Below, one piece after another: positions 8,136 to 20,037 of a stretch of 64,000 nt of DNA. Below the pieces are notes generated by a model, which ran no database searches, was not told where the DNA came from, and was given only the letters and a program-made list of their open reading frames with translations. A program made the position numbers and the translations under genes. The stretch covers positions 2,503,001-2,567,000 of the forward strand of contig NZ_CP119392.1 in the NCBI RefSeq assembly GCF_029224025.1, given 5' to 3'. The DNA is from Rhodanobacter sp. AS-Z3 (lineage in GTDB: Bacteria; Pseudomonadota; Gammaproteobacteria; Xanthomonadales; Rhodanobacteraceae). The stretch's first letter is position 1. The number at the start of each line of letters is the position of its first letter.

Positions 8136-9074
8136 ATGGCCAAAGGCATCACGCAGGATCAAGTCAGCGCCGCGGCCGACGCACTGGTCACCGCCGGCGA
8201 CAAACCCACGGTGGAACGGATCCGCGCACAGCTCGGCACGGGGTCGCCGAACACGGTGTTACGCATGCTGGAGGTGTGGCGCGGCACGCTGGCCCAGCGG
8301 TTGCAGGACGTCATGCAGCTCCCGGACATGCCGCCGGAAGTCGGGCAGGCGGCCACCACGCTGTGGCGGCAAGCCCTTGCTCAGGCTGAAACCGTTGCCC
8401 GGGAACGCCTGTCCCGTGAATCGGCCGCCCTCACCCTAGCCCACGCGGCCCTAGCCGACGAGCGCACCCGTTGGGCGGCCACGCTCGAGAACGCCCGTGC
8501 CGAGGTCGATGGCGCCGTGCAGGCGCGCGATCAGACGCAAATTCGCTTGGACGAACAGCAACGATTGATTACCTTGTTGGAGCGCCAGGTGGATGAGCAC
8601 GTCCGTCAGCGCGATCTGCTTCAGACGCAGCACGAGACGCTTCACCTCGATCGTGACGCGCTCCGTCAACGACTGGAAGCCTTCGAGGCGACCATGGCAA
8701 ACGAGCGCGCCGCGACCGTGCACCATGTACGGTCCGTCGAAGATCGCGCCCACGCCGAAGTGGATCGGGCCCGCGAAGAACTGAAGCGGCAGCGTCAGGA
8801 AGCCAACCAACGCGAACGTCAGCAACAACGCGAATTAGCGACGATCACGCAGCGGCATCAACGCGCCGAAGGGTTGCGACTTGACGCCGAGCGCACGATT
8901 GTAGGGCTGACGGCACGACTCCAAGCGATAACCTCGCCGACTCCGAAGCGCTCGCCGTCCGTTCGAAAGGCCTCGCAAGCAGCGGGATTGGTGGCTGCGG
9001 CACGCAAGCGGGCGCCTTCGAAAGAACCCAGTGCAAAGAAACGAGCGCCACAGGGGACTGCAGCCTCCGATTAG
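8136..9074 (+). CDS. KfrA-like DNA-binding coiled-coil protein (TnpT-like)
   Basis: A 312-residue protein. Residues 1-115 resemble the KfrA N-terminal DNA-binding domain (ITQDQVSAAADAL ... TVERIRAQLGTGSPNTVLRMLEVWR). Residues 130-265 are a long coiled coil dense in Glu, Arg and Gln. The tail (270-312) is Lys/Ala-rich and basic, likely contacting DNA. A GAGGAGG Shine-Dalgarno sits about 10 bases before the ATG. KfrA proteins are plasmid-encoded, autoregulated DNA binders; TnpT of Tn4651-type transposons has similar architecture and assists the divergent TnpS recombinase. Given the divergent recombinase and palindromic spacer, the TnpT role is the best reading. Its stop overlaps the convergent gene by 4 bp. 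Confidence 0.78.
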   Translation: MAKGITQDQVSAAADALVTAGDKPTVERIRAQLGTGSPNTVLRMLEVWRGTLAQRLQDVMQLPDMPPEVGQAATTLWRQALAQAETVARERLSRESAALTLAHAALADERTRWAATLENARAEVDGAVQARDQTQIRLDEQQRLITLLERQVDEHVRQRDLLQTQHETLHLDRDALRQRLEAFEATMANERAATVHHVRSVEDRAHAEVDRAREELKRQRQEANQRERQQQRELATITQRHQRAEGLRLDAERTIVGLTARLQAITSPTPKRSPSVRKASQAAGLVAAARKRAPSKEPSAKKRAPQGTAASD

Positions 9075-9280
9075 CTGTCGCTCTCGGGAAGCATCGTGGC
9101 GAGGGGAGATAGGCGTTCCTTCTGAGCCGCTCGTACCGCGGCCGCGCCGAGTTCTTCCGGTGTGGCCGCCATCAACCGGTCCACTCCAGCCTTGGCTTCG
9201 GGTGTTTGCATCTTTGCCACCATCTTGTCGACTTCAAGGCGCCAAGAGGCAAGCGGGTCAGGGGCATTCATAGTGAGCAT
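9071..9280 (-). CDS. small hypothetical protein
   Basis: Not recognised. A 69-residue, soluble, helical protein (65 residues if ATG 9271 is used), rich in Ala, Glu and Met with no membrane segment or Cys. It is convergent with the KfrA-like gene and overlaps its stop by 4 bp, the compact packing typical of mobile-element cargo. No clear Shine-Dalgarno precedes either start. The composition looks coding (balanced charged residues, few rare residues), but with this length the call is tentative. It could be a toxin-antitoxin component or accessory factor of the resolution module; nothing in the sequence decides this. Confidence 0.4.
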   Translation of the reverse strand: MLTMNAPDPLASWRLEVDKMVAKMQTPEAKAGVDRLMAATPEELGAAAVRAAQKERLSPLATMLPESDS

Positions 9281-9330
9281 CAGATTACGCTGATAGAGAG
9301 CGCTGAGTGTGGCCTTTACCTGTCACAGGC

Positions 9331-9408
9331 AAATTAGCAGCGATTGCGGCCGCGTCATAAAATTAGCTGGCTCCAGCTAATTTTTGGTGGATGCCGCTAA
9401 TTTTCGGC
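9331..9408. repeat. four-copy AATTAGC/GCTAATT cluster with 12-bp palindrome
   Basis: The heptamer AATTAGC occurs at 9332-9338 and 9361-9367, and its complement GCTAATT at 9376-9382 and 9396-9402. The middle pair forms a perfect 12-bp inverted repeat (9359-9370 with 9373-9384) around CT, followed by a short T run. The last copy lies in the loop of GCCG/CGGC. It may be a binding array for a DNA-binding protein such as the nearby KfrA-like product, or a terminator for one of the flanking genes. Confidence 0.6.
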
Positions 9409-9463
9409 TTCGGACTAACACTTCAGAGTGGAACGCGGGCGCGATCGTGTCGTGCATTTTGGA

Positions 9464-9934
9464 TCACCAGACGGTCACAGCTATGCCTTCTACCAAGCGG
9501 ATTACGAGCTCAGGGTCGTTGGCGAACATCTGCGCCGGGGTCGGCGGCTCAGTGACATTCTTGTCATTTTGCATACTTGCAAAGTAATCATTTGGGCGAT
9601 AAAGCCAGATGGTTCTCTGCCAACCATCTTCATCGGATAAAGCGTACGGCCCACGGCCTACCCAGTCATCCAACGGCCTTAGCATCTCCTGCAAACGAGG
9701 GAGGGTGCCGCGTTGGTTGAATTGAAAAGCGGGATATACAAAAACGCGGTCCTCCGCGGACCAAACCCCCCACAGCTTATGTAGCCGGCGCATATTACCG
9801 ACCCAAGACCTGAGGCTGAACGTACGCGATGGGGAAAAGTTCAGGAGCTGAGCGACTTCTGCAGACGATTTGGAACTGTACAGAATTCGTTCTTCCAAAC
9901 CTTCAAAACTGGAACTCACGGTCATGGTCTCCAT
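9464..9934 (-). CDS. orphan ParS/MbcA/Xre-type antitoxin-like protein
   Basis: A 156-residue soluble protein. Residues 20-75 look like a degenerate helix-turn-helix (SAEVAQLLNFSPSRTFSLRSW) leading into VYPAFQFNQRGTLPRL. Residues 75-150 resemble the toxin-binding domain of Xre/MbcA/ParS antitoxins: tryptophan-rich middle, then PPTPAQMFANDPELVIRLVEG, close to the usual P...L..gd...V pattern. Such antitoxins normally pair with a RES-domain toxin in an operon. None is visible on either side: downstream lies the AATTAGC cluster, upstream an apparently empty region. It is therefore an orphan antitoxin, a regulator derived from one, or a relic. Family recognition is from pattern only. Confidence 0.5.
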   Translation of the reverse strand: METMTVSSSFEGLEERILYSSKSSAEVAQLLNFSPSRTFSLRSWVGNMRRLHKLWGVWSAEDRVFVYPAFQFNQRGTLPRLQEMLRPLDDWVGRGPYALSDEDGWQRTIWLYRPNDYFASMQNDKNVTEPPTPAQMFANDPELVIRLVEGIAVTVW

Positions 9935-10818
9935 AACTCTAGCTGAGTATGTATCCTGGTCTACCTTTAAAAAGGCGTCGTAGAAAGTGATCGTTATTGC
10001 CTTGCTTGCTCTAGAGCGAATTTACAGCGCATGTGAGCACACTTAGGCACCAAACAGTTCGCATCCACAATCGCTGGAATTCTCACAGGAGCAGTTGCAA
10101 TTGCACCACGGCCGTGACGTGTAAACTAGGGATTGTTGAGCGCAGCAGTTGCAACATGACGGTGATTGTCCGCTGCATTTGGGTACGTGTAACGCACTGG
10201 TTGGGGAGAAATCACTGCATGCAACAAATGTCGATCATTTCGTAGAGTGTTACATGCTTGTTAGCATTGGCCCCCTTTCGGCAGAAAAGAACAACATTTA
10301 GTTCCGCGCACTTGGGTGAGCAGCCATCTCGTCCAAACATCTACGATGCACGTGTCAACAATTTCGCATAATGTATATTATGTCAAATACGAAATAAGCC
10401 TCCACAGATTTGTCTGGAAGCGCCAACGCTACGTCGGCCGTTAATTGGAGCGTCTATCGCTGTTTGGGTCGTGCCGTTTGCATGGGTCTGATCTGTGACA
10501 GCCAGTCGTATCCATCTTCTGCAAGCAGCCCGCTGTTGACTGTGCTCATGCGGCCTCGCGACGCACGGCGAATGGCGTGCGCCTCTGCCAGTCGGACCCG
10601 CGGTCGTTGCAAAAGCTGATCGATGAAACGCTTCATTTGCATGGCTCCAGGTCGAATGACGGATGACCGAATCGATGCCGCTTGTGCCGGTCCACAATGT
10701 TACCTGTGGCAATGATCGGGTTCGCTGCATGACGAATCAACCCGGCGTCGTTGATCGGTCTGTTCCTGCGTGGAAACGATGTCAGGCCTCGCCATGTTCG
10801 TTCATCGAGGAAAGCGCA
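9935..10818. other. about 0.9 kb with no convincing gene
   Basis: I see no coding region with a good start, Shine-Dalgarno and family resemblance. Short open frames exist on both strands (for example 62 codons at 10454-10642 minus, beginning MQMKRFIDQL) but cannot be supported. The segment 9960-10400 is more AT-rich than the core genes. It contains an 11-mer AGCAGTTGCAA twice (about 10092 and 10143) and an AT palindrome CATAAT-GTAT-ATTATG at 10367-10382. It looks like decayed island sequence. Confidence 0.5.
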
Positions 10819-11220
10819 GTGGGCATCTGTGTCAGGGTGACGATGCCTGATATGGCACAGACGGCGACGTTCTTCCAGGATGTGCTTGGTTGCCGCCTGA
10901 TGACGCCGCAAACCGAGCTGGCTTCAGGCATGCCGGAATCTCTTTGCGTTCCTGCGACCAAGGTTTGGTCGTCGAATTGATCGCCGCTGGTAGCGCGCCC
11001 CCTGCTCCCGTATCAAGCAAGACAGCAACGCTATTCCCGTGTATCTGGGGTGATGTACTGCACGCCGGCGCATGGCTACGTCATTGCGGCGTTACCGTGA
11101 GTGGCGGGCCTCACCAGATGGTTTGTGGTGCGCGGGGCCGGCCACATGGCACAGGATTTCGTGGTGCCTTGGGGGCTGCAGCTGCAGTTGCTGGATCAAA
11201 CTGCCCGCAGGTGTGACGAG
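10819..11220 (+). pseudogene. frameshifted VOC/glyoxalase-family gene
   Basis: Three adjoining stretches read as one VOC-fold protein if two frameshifts are allowed. The first gives ICVRVTMPDMAQTATFFQDV (10825 on), a typical first VOC strand-helix. A shift near 10910 leads into GLVVELIAAGSA and AWLRHCGVTVSGGPH. A second near 11135 gives GHMAQDFVVPWGLQLQLLDQ, the usual final strand with a metal-proximal region. Together they cover about 130 residues, the normal size of a single VOC domain. No single frame is open across it, so no functional product is expected. Substrate cannot be inferred. Confidence 0.7.
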
Positions 11221-11265
11221 ACAAGTCTGGCTGCAGCGGGAGCGCCACCGGTTGACCACTGACGT

Positions 11266-11763
<498 letters not shown>

Positions 11764-11771
11764 TTATTGTC

Positions 11772-11814
11772 ACAACATGCCACGGCAGGCAAGTTGCCGG
11801 CCTGCGCATGTTGT
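11772..11814 (-). terminator. hairpin between guaA and tadA
   Basis: Outer arms ACAACATGC/GCATGTTGT (11772-11780 with 11806-11814) enclose GCAGGC/GCCTGC (11785-11790 with 11800-11805), with a 4-base bulge on one side. On the minus strand it is followed by AT-rich sequence but no clean T run, so it may attenuate rather than fully terminate. Confidence 0.45.
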
Positions 11815-11833
11815 ATGCAAGTGGTTGATTGGC

Positions 11834-13414
11834 TTATTCCCACTCGATCGTGGCTGGCGGCTTGCCACTTATGTCATAAACAACACGAGAAACACCGCGT
11901 AACTCATTGATAATTCTATTTGATACCTTGCCGAGAAATTCGTACGGCAAGTGCGCCCAATGTGCGGTCATGAAATCGATGGTTTCCACGGCACGCAATG
12001 CAATTACCCATTCGTAGGCGCGTGCGTCACCGACCACGCCCACCGATTTGACCGGCAGGAATACCGCAAAGGCCTGGCTGGTCTTGTCGTATAGATCGGC
12101 CTTGCGCAGCTCGTCGATGAAGATCGCATCGGCCTGGGCCAGCAGTTCGGCGTACTCGCGCTTAACTTCGCCGAGGATGCGCACGCCCAAACCCGGCCCC
12201 GGGAACGGGTGGCGATAGACCATCGCACGGGGCAGGCCGAGTTCCACGCCGATCCGGCGAACTTCATCCTTGAACAACTCGCGCAGTGGCTCGACCAGCT
12301 TCAGCTTCATATGCGCCGGCAGACCACCGACGTTGTGGTGACTCTTGATAACGTGCGCTTTGCCGGTTTTGCTGCCGGCCGACTCGATCACATCGGGGTA
12401 GATCGTGCCCTGCGCCAACCATTTCACTTCACCGTCGCCGACGGCGGTCAGTTTGGCGGATTCCTCGTCGAAGATCTCGACGAACAAACCGCCAATGATC
12501 TTGCGCTTGGCTTCGGGATCGGCGACGCCTTCGAGTCCCTTGAAGTAGCGATCGGCGGCGTTCACGCGGATCACCTTGACGCCCATGTTCTCGGCCATGG
12601 TGGCCATCACCTGGTCGCCTTCCTGCCAACGCAGCAACCCGGTATCGACGAACACGCAGGTCAATTGTTTGCCGATGGCTTGGTGCAGCAAGGCGGCTAC
12701 CACGGACGAATCAACGCCACCGGACAGGCCGAGCAACACGTGATCGGCGCCCACCTGCTCGCGCACGCGGGCGATCTGGTCGTCGATGATGTTGGCCGCG
12801 GTCCACAGCGTGGCGCAGCCGCAAATCTCGGTGATGAAGCGCTTGAGCAATGCCCCGCCCTGCTTCGTATGCGTCACTTCGGGATGGAACTGCACGCCGT
12901 ACCAGCGCTTTTCCTGATTCTCCATCACCGCGACCGGGATGCGGTCGGTGGTGCCGGTAATGGTGAACCCCGGCGGGACTTTCGCTACGTGGTCGCCGTG
13001 ACTCATCCAGACGTCCAGCTTGTGAACGCCCGGATGATCACTCAGGCCATCAAACAGCTGGCTGTTCGCCGCGATGTCGACGATGGCGTGACCAAATTCA
13101 CGGGCTTCAGCAGCCTCGGTTGCGCCACCAAGCTGCGCCGCCAGGGTCTGCATGCCGTAGCAGATGCCGAGTATCGGCAAACCCGAATCGAACACTTGCA
13201 GCGGTGCCTTTGGAGCGTCGGCCAACGTGGTCGACTCCGGACCACCAGACAGGATGATGCCCTTCGCGCCGAAGCCGGCGATCTCGGTCGGATCGTGATC
13301 CCACGCCCAGATCTCGCAGTACACGCCAAGCTCGCGCACGCGGCGCGCGATCAACTGGGTGTATTGCGCGCCGAAGTCGAGAATCAGGATCTTGTCGTTA
13401 TGGATATTGGTCAT
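11834..13414 (-). CDS. guaA: GMP synthase (glutamine-hydrolysing) GuaA
   Basis: Aminates XMP to GMP using glutamine and ATP, the last step of GMP synthesis. 526 residues, as in E. coli. Residues 1-205 are the class I glutamine amidotransferase with catalytic Cys in [10 protein letters not shown] and His/Glu in QFHPEVTHT. From about 210 the ATP pyrophosphatase domain carries the PP-loop [10 protein letters not shown], and the dimerisation domain ends in TIEWE, the canonical C-terminus. The start at ATG 13414 gives the family-typical N-terminus ([18 protein letters not shown]). It is 125 bp downstream of guaB, with a terminator-like hairpin between them. Confidence 0.98.
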   Translation of the reverse strand: MTNIHNDKILILDFGAQYTQLIARRVRELGVYCEIWAWDHDPTEIAGFGAKGIILSGGPESTTLADAPKAPLQVFDSGLPILGICYGMQTLAAQLGGATEAAEAREFGHAIVDIAANSQLFDGLSDHPGVHKLDVWMSHGDHVAKVPPGFTITGTTDRIPVAVMENQEKRWYGVQFHPEVTHTKQGGALLKRFITEICGCATLWTAANIIDDQIARVREQVGADHVLLGLSGGVDSSVVAALLHQAIGKQLTCVFVDTGLLRWQEGDQVMATMAENMGVKVIRVNAADRYFKGLEGVADPEAKRKIIGGLFVEIFDEESAKLTAVGDGEVKWLAQGTIYPDVIESAGSKTGKAHVIKSHHNVGGLPAHMKLKLVEPLRELFKDEVRRIGVELGLPRAMVYRHPFPGPGLGVRILGEVKREYAELLAQADAIFIDELRKADLYDKTSQAFAVFLPVKSVGVVGDARAYEWVIALRAVETIDFMTAHWAHLPYEFLGKVSNRIINELRGVSRVVYDISGKPPATIEWE

Positions 13415-13512
13415 CGGTCCGGTTTCGCCGCCAGGCCTGTTGGCCCAGTCGACGCCTTTGATCTTGGAAGTTCTGCAGCACCGGCTGCGCCGGGAGCTAC
13501 GTGTAAAACAAG

Positions 13513-13534
13513 GCGCCGGCCCTCAGGCCGGCGC
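13513..13534 (-). terminator. terminator after guaB
   Basis: A perfect 9-bp stem GCGCCGGCC/GGCCGGCGC (13513-13521 with 13526-13534) and a 4-base loop lie just after the guaB stop. On the minus strand they are followed by CTTGTTTTAC, a short T-rich tail. It probably gives partial termination, setting the guaB:guaA ratio. Confidence 0.7.
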
Positions 13535-13539
13535 GTCAG

Positions 13540-15956
<2,417 letters not shown>

Positions 15957-16001
15957 GCGTGTCACCTGCTGTGGAGTCGTGCATTATCCGGGCTGGATGA
16001 C

Positions 16002-16592
16002 ATGCACACAAACGACGGACCCATGGACACTCTTGCACTTCCACTTGCCAACACCGAATTGAGCGATGGCCGCTTGTTGCTGCGGCCATGGCGGGAATCG
16101 GATGCGCGGTTGCTGGTCGAGGCCGTAGATGAGTCGGTGAGGAGCGTCGGACGCTGGTTGCCTTGGTGTCGTGCGGGCTACGAGGTGGCTGATGCATTGT
16201 CCTGGGTCGCACTTTGCCGGGCTGGCTGGGCCGCCGGTGAGCATTTTGCGTTCCCAATATTCGACGTCGCTTCAAGCCAGTTGCTCGGCGGTGTGGGGCT
16301 CAACCAGATCAACAAGCAACACCGCAGCGCGAACCTGGGTTACTGGGTGCGCGAAACCTGCCAGCGGAGTGGCGTGGCCGTTGCCGCGGCGCGAGGCATT
16401 GCACGTTTTGGCTTCGAGCAGCTCGGGCTGGCCCGCATCGAAATCGTGATCCTGCCGGACAACCTCGCCAGTCGCACAGTGGCAGAACGGCTTGGCGCAC
16501 GGTTCGAGGCGGTTGCTCGACAGCGGCTGTGGATAAACGACCATGCACACGACGCAGCGGTCTACGGCTGCATACCGCAGGACCTTGCCTGA
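16002..16592 (+). CDS. GNAT N-acetyltransferase, RimJ/RimL-like
   Basis: A 196-residue single-domain acetyltransferase of the RimJ/RimL group, which acetylate protein N-termini or small amines with acetyl-CoA. The order is typical: LRPWRESDARLLVEAV near residue 27, the strand GGVGLNQINKQHRSANLGYWV, then the CoA-binding helix region RSGVAVAAARGIARFGFEQLG (here RSGVA replaces the Q/RxxGxG/A loop), and LPDNLASRTVAERLGARFEA. It is the only plus-strand gene among minus-strand neighbours and is divergent from folD, with a 45-bp spacer. The substrate cannot be predicted; the start could also be ATG 16023. Confidence 0.85.
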   Translation: MHTNDGPMDTLALPLANTELSDGRLLLRPWRESDARLLVEAVDESVRSVGRWLPWCRAGYEVADALSWVALCRAGWAAGEHFAFPIFDVASSQLLGGVGLNQINKQHRSANLGYWVRETCQRSGVAVAAARGIARFGFEQLGLARIEIVILPDNLASRTVAERLGARFEAVARQRLWINDHAHDAAVYGCIPQDLA

Positions 16593-16612
16593 GGTCGTTG
16601 CCCGAAGCGTTC

Positions 16613-18016
16613 TCAGCGCGTGCGGCTGATCAGTTCGCTCTTGCGACGACGGGCCTTGTGCTGCTGTTCCTTGGTCAACACTTTCTTGCGTCCGGCATAC
16701 GGGTTTTCACCCTCGCGGAACGCAATGCGAATCGGCGTACCTTCCAGCTTGTAGCGCTTGCGGAAGAAGTTTTCCAGATAGCGCTGGTAGGCCGGTGCAA
16801 TGTGCTTGGTGCGGGTACCGTGAATCACGATGGTCGGCGGATTGCTGCCGCCCGGATGCGCGAAACGCAGCTTCGGCGCATGCCCGTTGACCAGCGGCGG
16901 TTGGTAGCTTTCGTAAGCTTTTTCCAGCGTCTTGGTCAGGTCAGAAGACACTAGCACCTTGGTTGCCGAAGCGTGTGCGCGTACTACGGCCGTCATCAGT
17001 TCGCGCAGCCCCGAGCCGTGCAGCGCGGATATCTGTACCTGCTTGGCCCAGCTCACGAACACCAATCGGCGATCCAGTGCACGACGACATTCGTCGCGCT
17101 GGTACTGATCCATGTCGTCCCACTTGTTGATCGCGATGACCAGTGCCCTGCCCTCGTCCATCGCGTAACCGATCAGGGTGAGATCCTGGTCGGCCAGATT
17201 TTCGCGCGCATCGATCATCACCACCACCACCTGGGCGGCGGCGATTGACTGCAGCGTCTTGATCACGCTGAACTTCTCGACGGCTTCCTCGACCCGGGCC
17301 TTGCGCCGGATGCCGGCGGTGTCGATCAGCGTGTAGCGCTTGCCGTCACGTTCCAGCGGCACACGGATCGGGTCACGCGTGGTGCCCGCAACGTCGGAGA
17401 CGATCAACCGTTCCTCACCGAGCAGGCGATTGATCAGGGTTGACTTGCCCGCGTTTGGACGGCCGACGATGGCTACGCGGATGGTGCCATCCTCGGCGTT
17501 TGCGTCGACGGCATCTTCGTCGTCGGCAGGCAGCATCGGCAGCACCAGACGGATCAGGTCATCGGTGCCGCGGTTGTGTGCAGCCGACAGCGGCAGCATC
17601 GTGGCGATGCCGAAGGCCGAAAATTCGGCCAGTACGGCATCTTCGTCCAGACCATCGGTCTTGTTCACGACCGCGACGATCGGCTTGCCGCTGCGACGCA
17701 GTTCGCCGAGGATCACATAGTCTTGCGGCAGCAGCCCGTCACGGGCGTCGATCACGAAAACCAGGATGTTGGCTTCCTCGATCGCCAGCCGCACCTGCTT
17801 GGCGGTGAGCACGTCCATGGCGTCCTCGACACCGGACAGACCACCGGTATCAACCACCACGAACGGCCGATCGCCACTGCGGCAGACGCCGTAGTGACGA
17901 TCCCGAGTGACGCCCGGCATGTCAGCCACAAGGGCGTCACGACTGCGCGTCAGCACATTGAACAGGGTCGATTTACCGACATTCGGACGACCAACCAGTG
18001 CGACAACGGGCAGCAT
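16613..18016 (-). CDS. der: ribosome assembly GTPase Der (EngA)
   Basis: Tandem-domain GTPase needed for 50S subunit maturation. 467 residues from ATG 18016; the frame is open further upstream, but that part is antisense to bamB and lacks the family sequence. Two G domains are visible: G1 motifs GRPNVGKST (residue 8 on) and GRPNAGKST (about 185), G3 DTGGL and DTAGI, and G4 NKTD and NKWD. The KH-like domain occupies the last 110 residues, ending in a basic tail. It starts 22 bp after the bamB stop and is last in the rlmN-pilW-rodZ-yfgM-bamB-der chain. Confidence 0.97.
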   Translation of the reverse strand: MLPVVALVGRPNVGKSTLFNVLTRSRDALVADMPGVTRDRHYGVCRSGDRPFVVVDTGGLSGVEDAMDVLTAKQVRLAIEEANILVFVIDARDGLLPQDYVILGELRRSGKPIVAVVNKTDGLDEDAVLAEFSAFGIATMLPLSAAHNRGTDDLIRLVLPMLPADDEDAVDANAEDGTIRVAIVGRPNAGKSTLINRLLGEERLIVSDVAGTTRDPIRVPLERDGKRYTLIDTAGIRRKARVEEAVEKFSVIKTLQSIAAAQVVVVMIDARENLADQDLTLIGYAMDEGRALVIAINKWDDMDQYQRDECRRALDRRLVFVSWAKQVQISALHGSGLRELMTAVVRAHASATKVLVSSDLTKTLEKAYESYQPPLVNGHAPKLRFAHPGGSNPPTIVIHGTRTKHIAPAYQRYLENFFRKRYKLEGTPIRIAFREGENPYAGRKKVLTKEQQHKARRRKSELISRTR

Positions 18017-18038
18017 GATATGTACTTCGTTCCAGCAA

Positions 18039-19235
18039 TCAGGGCGAGGACAGACGGTAGGCGCCAATATGGCCCTCGACGTCCTCGACGTAAACAATGT
18101 TGCCAACCACCAGAGGCTGGGCGCGAATCGCCTTCTTCGACAGACGCTCACGCGCGGCCAACGCGCCGTCACCGGTTTGCAGCCAGTGCACGTAGCCTTC
18201 CATGTCACCCACCACCACGTAGTTGCCCTGCACGGCCGGACCGGTGACCCAGCGATACTTCAGCGCGTCGTTCTTCCACATGTCGGTGCCGGTGCTGCGG
18301 TCGAACGACCACACCTGGGATTGGTCATTCACGCCAAAAAGTGCGTTGTCCGTGAGCGCCAGCGAGCCGAAGGTGGAGAATGGATGCGACCATAGCGGGC
18401 GGCCGCTCGGCCCATCGATAGCGGTCAGATTGCCGTGATAAGCCGCACCGTACAAAGTTGTTCCGCCCAGCAGAATGGCGCCATCGGCGTCGCTCAGACG
18501 ATCAATTTCAGTACGGCCTTCGCCACTGGCCAGTTTTTGTTCCCACAGCTTGGCGCCGTTGTCCAGGCGCAAGGCAACCAGCTTGCCGTCATCGCTGCCG
18601 AAGAACAGCACGCCGTTGGCAGCAAGCACGGGGCCATTGCCACGCAGGCTCAGCAGTGGCACCGAGCCTTGGTCATAGACCCAGCGGCGGTGGCCATCGG
18701 TGGCGTCCAAGGCGTAGATGCGTCCATCACCGGTACGCACGACCACCAGGTCGCCGACGATCACCGGCGAGGCCATGACTTCGCTGCTTACTTCGACATC
18801 CCAGCGCGGGGTGCCATCTTTGGCGCTCATGGCATAAACATGGCCGTCCAGCGTGCCAACGGTGAGCAGGTCGCCGTCGACGGCAGGGCCGCCCGCATAG
18901 AGGGCGTCCTTGCGCTTTTTGTCGCCCCAGCCGAACCAGCCGTGCGTCTTCGAACTCTTTGACCACAGTGTCTTGCCACTGGTGGCATCGAACGCGGCAA
19001 TCTTGCCATCGGTGCTGTCGGCATACAGGACGCCACCGACCACGGCCGGGCGCAAACGCACGCCGCTGGCCTGGGCACCGTCACCGACCGTGGCCTTCCA
19101 CAGCCGGGTAACCTGTACCGTCGGCTTGAAATCCTTGGCCAGCGGCGTTGGCGGCTGGACGTTTTCCTTCTTGAAGGAATGGCAGCCGGCAAGTGTTCCC
19201 AGCGAAACCAGCGTGATCAACAGAAATTTTTTCAT
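18039..19235 (-). CDS. bamB: outer-membrane assembly lipoprotein BamB
   Basis: Periplasm-facing lipoprotein of the BAM complex that folds outer-membrane beta-barrel proteins. 398 residues. The N-terminus [20 protein letters not shown] carries a lipobox (LAGC, Cys 18). The rest is an eight-bladed PQQ-type beta-propeller with repeated A/G-x-D-x-x-(S/T)-G-x-x-x-W blades (for example [36 protein letters not shown]). Its ATG overlaps the stop of the yfgM-like gene by 4 bp, so the two are translationally coupled; der follows after 22 bp. Confidence 0.95.
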   Translation of the reverse strand: MKKFLLITLVSLGTLAGCHSFKKENVQPPTPLAKDFKPTVQVTRLWKATVGDGAQASGVRLRPAVVGGVLYADSTDGKIAAFDATSGKTLWSKSSKTHGWFGWGDKKRKDALYAGGPAVDGDLLTVGTLDGHVYAMSAKDGTPRWDVEVSSEVMASPVIVGDLVVVRTGDGRIYALDATDGHRRWVYDQGSVPLLSLRGNGPVLAANGVLFFGSDDGKLVALRLDNGAKLWEQKLASGEGRTEIDRLSDADGAILLGGTTLYGAAYHGNLTAIDGPSGRPLWSHPFSTFGSLALTDNALFGVNDQSQVWSFDRSTGTDMWKNDALKYRWVTGPAVQGNYVVVGDMEGYVHWLQTGDGALAARERLSKKAIRAQPLVVGNIVYVEDVEGHIGAYRLSSP

Positions 19236-19882
19236 GCACCCTGCTTCCCGGCCGTGGCCAGGTCATCGATTTTCATCTGCAGCGCACCGCGTTGCGGTGC
19301 TTCCTCGCCCAGCGCCGACATCGCAGCCTGATAGGTCTTGCGTGCTTCGTCCGTACGTCCAAGCTTGACCAGCACATCTCCACGGAGTTCCTGCGCCAGC
19401 CCCGGGTAGCTGTCGGCCGGAATTTTGTCGAGCGTGGCCAAGGCTGCCTTGCCGTTGTTGTTGGCCAGTTCCACCTGTGCGATGCGCAGTTGGGTGAGTG
19501 ACTTCAATGGCGCTGGGTTGGCGTGGGCTTCCGCCCATTCCAGCGAAGCCTCGGCCTTGTCCAGTTGCTTGGCTTCAAGCTGCTGTTTGGCGCGATCGCT
19601 CACAGCGAACACGGCAAATGGCGATTTTGCGTAATCCTTCATCAGCTGGTCCGTCAGCTGCGAGGCGATCTCGCTCTTGCCGGATGCTTGCGCGACCTGC
19701 ACCTGTTGATAGAGCTCTGAAGCGTTGGCCTCGTTTTGTGCCTGATGACCACGCCACTGCTGCCATCCGAAGATGCCGACCAGGCCGATCGCGATACCCA
19801 CGACGATCGACACTCCATTCTCGCGCAGCCACTTCTGGACCAGCTCGCTCTGCTCGTACTTGTCGTATTCTTCAAATGCCAT
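19232..19882 (-). CDS. YfgM-like inner-membrane TPR protein
   Basis: A 216-residue single-pass membrane protein with a periplasmic TPR domain; in E. coli YfgM associates with PpiD and SecYEG as an ancillary periplasmic chaperone. Residues 1-22 are the cytoplasmic tail (YDKYEQSELVQKWLRENG), 23-42 the membrane helix (VSIVVGIAIGLVGIFGW), and 50-210 four to five TPR-like helical hairpins. ATG 19882 was chosen over upstream in-frame codons because it gives the standard N-terminus and has GGTGA nearby. It overlaps bamB by 4 bp. The 155-bp gap to rodZ is where ispG and hisS often sit in other gammaproteobacteria; both are absent here. Confidence 0.88.
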   Translation of the reverse strand: MAFEEYDKYEQSELVQKWLRENGVSIVVGIAIGLVGIFGWQQWRGHQAQNEANASELYQQVQVAQASGKSEIASQLTDQLMKDYAKSPFAVFAVSDRAKQQLEAKQLDKAEASLEWAEAHANPAPLKSLTQLRIAQVELANNNGKAALATLDKIPADSYPGLAQELRGDVLVKLGRTDEARKTYQAAMSALGEEAPQRGALQMKIDDLATAGKQGA

Positions 19883-20037
19883 GCAATCACCATTCAAAAG
19901 GCCGCGCGCCCGCGGACGCGTGCAGGGGCCAGTACAGTAAACCAAGGGAAAAGCCGATTGCGTCCACGCGTTACCGAGCGGACGTCAGTGGGCAAGCATA
20001 ACCGAAATGGCGCGCGCGAAGCGGCCTGCGCTGGTGA

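Noticed and set aside
10033..10245. 70-codon plus-strand frame
   Set aside because: Cys/Arg/Trp-rich composition, no Shine-Dalgarno and no resemblance to known proteins.
10454..10642. 62-codon minus-strand frame beginning MQMKRFIDQL
   Set aside because: Looks partly protein-like but is short, lacks a ribosome-binding site and lies in decayed sequence; not supportable as a gene.
18017..18208. N-terminal extension of Der
   Set aside because: It is antisense-frame sequence of bamB; the Der N-terminus begins at ATG 18016.
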